Shown here piece by piece: positions 4,909 through 6,906 of a DNA stretch of 6,906 nt. The position numbers and the translations under genes are program-made. The first letter of the stretch is position 1. The number at the start of each line of letters is the position of its first letter. Under the pieces are notes generated by a model. It saw only the letters and a list, made by a program, of their open reading frames with translations. It had not been told where the DNA came from and made no database searches. Origin of the DNA: an uncultured Eubacteriales bacterium (lineage in GTDB: Bacteria > Bacillota > Clostridia > Oscillospirales > CAG-382); NCBI GenBank assembly GCA_900550505.1, contig URSI01000060.1, forward strand, positions 1 to 6,906. Reading direction: 5' to 3'.

Positions 4909-6786
4909 CTATCTGTCAAAAAATCTGTCAAGCTCGCGACGGTCCACAAGATGTATCACAGGTCTGCCGTGCGGGCAATAAGTGATACGTTCATCCGTCA
5001 TCACGCGGCGAACCACCCACTCGGTATGAGCCGGATCGTTATATATCCCTGCCTTAAGCGCTGCCTTACACGCCACGGTAAACAACGCACGATCGGTCCG
5101 CTCCGCCGGCGGCAAAGCGTTGCCGTGTGACAGATCCTCTACGAGCGCTGAAATGTAATCCCCGATGCCGCTCGCGGCACCCGAAAGCGCCTGAGGTATC
5201 GCCGTAAGCAGCACCGTTTCGCCTCTCATCTCAAACCCGAAACCGTATTCACCCAACAGCTCCGCATTTTCGATCAATATGCCGCGTTCCATCGAGTCGA
5301 GCGAGAGTTCTACCGGCTCAAAAAGCTGTTGTGCGTATGCTTTGTTTTTTCCGCGGAGCTCTTCATACAGTATACGCTCGTGAGCCGCATGTTTGTCGAT
5401 AAAACAAACCCCCGACGGACACTCAACAACGGCATATGCGTTGAACAGCTCTCCGATGAATCTGTACTCCGGCTCCCGCTTCTCATCGGCAAAGATCGGC
5501 CGCGTCTGAGCAGGCTCAGTTTTTCCCGGCTGAGAAGCCGAACTGCAAACCGCAGGTTCGCAAACTGCAGGTTCGCAAACTGCAGGTTCGCCGTCATCCA
5601 CAATATCATTGTCACCCGAGCCCGCATCCTCCGTCACGAATGACGTCACGGTCTGCCGGAAAGCGGTTGTCATCGGCTCCGAGCCCGGCTTTAACGGTTC
5701 AAACGCGGCCGGTTCTGAAATAACGCGGCCGGTCAACGGGTCATGACTGCCGCCTGCTACCGAACTCAGACCGGGCTGCGCTTCGCCCCGCACATGGTCG
5801 GTACCGCTCAGCACACTGCGAACGGCATAATACACGGCTTCAAAGATCGCGCGCTCGTTTGAAAACTTTACCTCCGACTTTGACGGATGCACATTGACGT
5901 CCACCGTATGCGGATCGATCTCTATGTGAAGGATGGCGGCGGGAAATTTACCCTTCGGTATATATGACCCGTAAGCCTCTTCAAGCGCAGCCGTCACGGT
6001 GCGTGATTTGACATATCTCCTGTTGATAAAAAAGCTCTGGGCGCTCCTGCTGCCTCGCGGGGAATCCGGACGGGAAATGTACCCGCTGACACTGATACCC
6101 TCGCACTCGTAATCCACCTCGCACAGCGTTTGAGCAAAGCTGCGCCCGTATATTGTATATATTGCACTGTACAAGCTGCCGTCTCCGCTGGTAGTAAGCC
6201 TCAGCTCCTCATTTGACACGAACCTGAAAGCTTTTTCCGGATGGGAAAGCGCAAGCTTTTCCACCACGGCGCCGACGGCTGCCGATTCCGTAACATCCTT
6301 CTTTAAAAACTTGCGTCGCGCCGGCACATTATAGAACAGGTCCCGCGCTATGACCGTAGTGCCGTCCGGGCAGCCGGTATCGCTTATGACCACGCCCTCG
6401 GTGTCGTTGGATACGAGCAGCCTGCCCTTTGTTTCGCCCGGGCAGCGCGAAATTATCTGAAGCCGCGAAACGGACGCTATGGCTGCCAGCGCTTCGCCTC
6501 TGAATCCGAGCGTCACGACTCCGTCAAGGTCGCTTCCGGTCTTTATCTTGCTGGTCGCGTGGCGCAATATCGTCTTGGGCATATCATCGTCAGATATCCC
6601 GCTGCCGTTATCACTCACACGCAGATACGAATTGCCGCCCCCGCGTATCTCTACCGTTATCATCGTGGCGTCTGCGTCGATGCTGTTTTCACACAGCTCC
6701 TTTACGGCGGACGCGGGGCGCTCTACTACCTCGCCCGCAGCGATAAGATTGGCGGTCTGGATATCAAGCAGGTTTATTTTTCCCAT
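4909..6786 (-). CDS. mutL: DNA mismatch repair protein MutL (endonuclease type)
   Basis: MutL couples mismatch recognition by MutS to strand incision and removal. The protein is 625 aa. Its GHKL ATPase motifs are intact: ENSIDA with catalytic E33, DNGSGI (59-64), RHATSKI (75-81) and GFRGEAL (94-100); VNVHPSKSEVKF (297-308) closes the N-terminal half. A poorly conserved linker covers about 330-435 and carries a three-copy EPAVC repeat (400-414). The C-terminal domain has the metal-dependent nicking motif as DKHAAHE with E475 (464-475; the usual form is DQHA), a clamp-binding-like QQLFEP (486-491), ACKAALKAG (572-580) and CPHGRP (604-609). This makes it a MutH-independent, Bacillus-type MutL. 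A G-rich ribosome site lies 6 nt before the start and overlaps the mutS end. The mutS stop is only 2 nt upstream. Confidence 0.98.
   Translation of the reverse strand: MGKINLLDIQTANLIAAGEVVERPASAVKELCENSIDADATMITVEIRGGGNSYLRVSDNGSGISDDDMPKTILRHATSKIKTGSDLDGVVTLGFRGEALAAIASVSRLQIISRCPGETKGRLLVSNDTEGVVISDTGCPDGTTVIARDLFYNVPARRKFLKKDVTESAAVGAVVEKLALSHPEKAFRFVSNEELRLTTSGDGSLYSAIYTIYGRSFAQTLCEVDYECEGISVSGYISRPDSPRGSRSAQSFFINRRYVKSRTVTAALEEAYGSYIPKGKFPAAILHIEIDPHTVDVNVHPSKSEVKFSNERAIFEAVYYAVRSVLSGTDHVRGEAQPGLSSVAGGSHDPLTGRVISEPAAFEPLKPGSEPMTTAFRQTVTSFVTEDAGSGDNDIVDDGEPAVCEPAVCEPAVCSSASQPGKTEPAQTRPIFADEKREPEYRFIGELFNAYAVVECPSGVCFIDKHAAHERILYEELRGKNKAYAQQLFEPVELSLDSMERGILIENAELLGEYGFGFEMRGETVLLTAIPQALSGAASGIGDYISALVEDLSHGNALPPAERTDRALFTVACKAALKAGIYNDPAHTEWVVRRVMTDERITYCPHGRPVIHLVDRRELDRFFDR
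5545..5589 (-). repeat. Three tandem 15-bp repeats in the MutL linker (EPAVC x3)
   Basis: Units at 5545-5559, 5560-5574 and 5575-5589 are in frame and encode E-P-A-V-C three times. The last two are identical; the first differs at one base (5551, C instead of T), a silent change. Because the unit is a multiple of 3, copy-number changes would lengthen or shorten the flexible linker without a frameshift. Confidence 0.95.
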
Positions 6787-6788
6787 TT

Positions 6789-6845
6789 TCAGCCCCCCAG
6801 AGTCTTTTTGAATTCATAAAGCATCGCCATCGCCTCAAACGGCTC
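6789..6845 (-). CDS. mutS: MutS C-terminal tail, truncated at the right-hand junction
   Basis: Just upstream of mutL on the same strand is an open frame ending in TGA at 6789-6791. It encodes 18 residues beginning E-P-F-E-A-M and continuing AMLYEFKKTLGG. This matches the typical last residues of MutS, where a TP-xEAL/M-xxLYELKK helix closes the protein. With mutL starting 2 nt later, the identity is well supported by position. The frame cannot be extended further: three codons upstream is an in-frame TAG (6852-6854), and the sequence there instead encodes a deaminase on the other strand. The rest of mutS is therefore absent from this window, cut at about 6841-6850. Confidence 0.72.
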   Translation of the reverse strand, partial: EPFEAMAMLYEFKKTLGG

Positions 6846-6906
6846 CGCGCCCTACCCCTGCGGCGCGTGCCGCCAGGTGCTCTACGAGTTCGGGCCCGAC
6901 ATGGAG
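6841..6906 (+). CDS. cdd: Cytidine deaminase internal fragment, cut at both ends
   Basis: The last 66 bases read on the + strand as 22 codons containing P-C-G-A-C-R-Q-V-L-Y-E-F. This is the zinc-binding PCxxC segment of homotetrameric cytidine deaminase, which converts cytidine and deoxycytidine to uridine forms in pyrimidine salvage. Both zinc cysteines are present. The histidine or cysteine ligand with the catalytic HAE/CAE motif, which should lie about 30-40 residues upstream, is missing because the frame hits TAA at 6817-6819. The fragment runs off the window edge. All 22 codons end in G or C, and 49 of 66 bases are G or C, unlike the neighbouring mutL. It has no start codon or ribosome site, so it is not a working gene as it stands here. 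Confidence 0.75.

Noticed and set aside
4896..4949. Longer CPBP protein starting at the ATG at 4949
   Set aside because: It would overlap the MutL C-terminal coding region by 41 nt and adds a charged stretch before the first membrane segment. The ATG at 4895 follows mutL neatly.

Overview
The window looks like a fragment of a Gram-positive, Clostridia-like genome, possibly an uncultured Oscillospirales or related lineage. I infer this from the clostridial style of the Tgt sequence, the endonuclease-type MutL without sign of MutH, a CwlA/XlyA-type amidase and a DppA-type M55 peptidase. Base composition is moderate and coding density is very high. It reads as ordinary chromosome: I see no tRNA, rRNA, CRISPR array, IS element or prophage block.

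Left part (1-1400, + strand): a well-formed sigma-A-type promoter (TTGATT, 17 bp, TATAAT) and a leader of about 115 nt with a small perfect hairpin precede one gene. It encodes a member of the uncharacterised nucleotidyltransferase family NTP_transf_5 (PF14907). Its stop lies 4 bp from the stop of the converging minus-strand operon. The intrinsic terminator of that operon sits inside this gene, at 1235-1276.

Right part (1405-6845, minus strand, transcribed right to left): a tightly packed gene string. It runs from the mutS tail to mutL (2 nt gap), a CPBP-family membrane protease (13 nt gap), tgt (8 nt overlap), a cytoplasmic-looking N-acetylmuramoyl-L-alanine amidase (54 nt gap) and an M55 D-aminopeptidase (22 nt gap). 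No terminator is visible between these genes, so they are probably one operon. The functions are mixed: mismatch repair, intramembrane proteolysis, tRNA queuosine modification, and a two-gene peptidoglycan-peptide degradation module.

Right edge (about 6841-6906): the mutS reading frame is interrupted, and the last 66 bases instead encode, on the + strand, the zinc-site segment of a cytidine deaminase. These bases have 49/66 G+C and G or C at every third codon position. This segment does not belong with its neighbour. It is most simply an assembly chimera at a contig end, less likely a real rearrangement. It is the most anomalous signal in the window. I do not see a convincing new biological system here.
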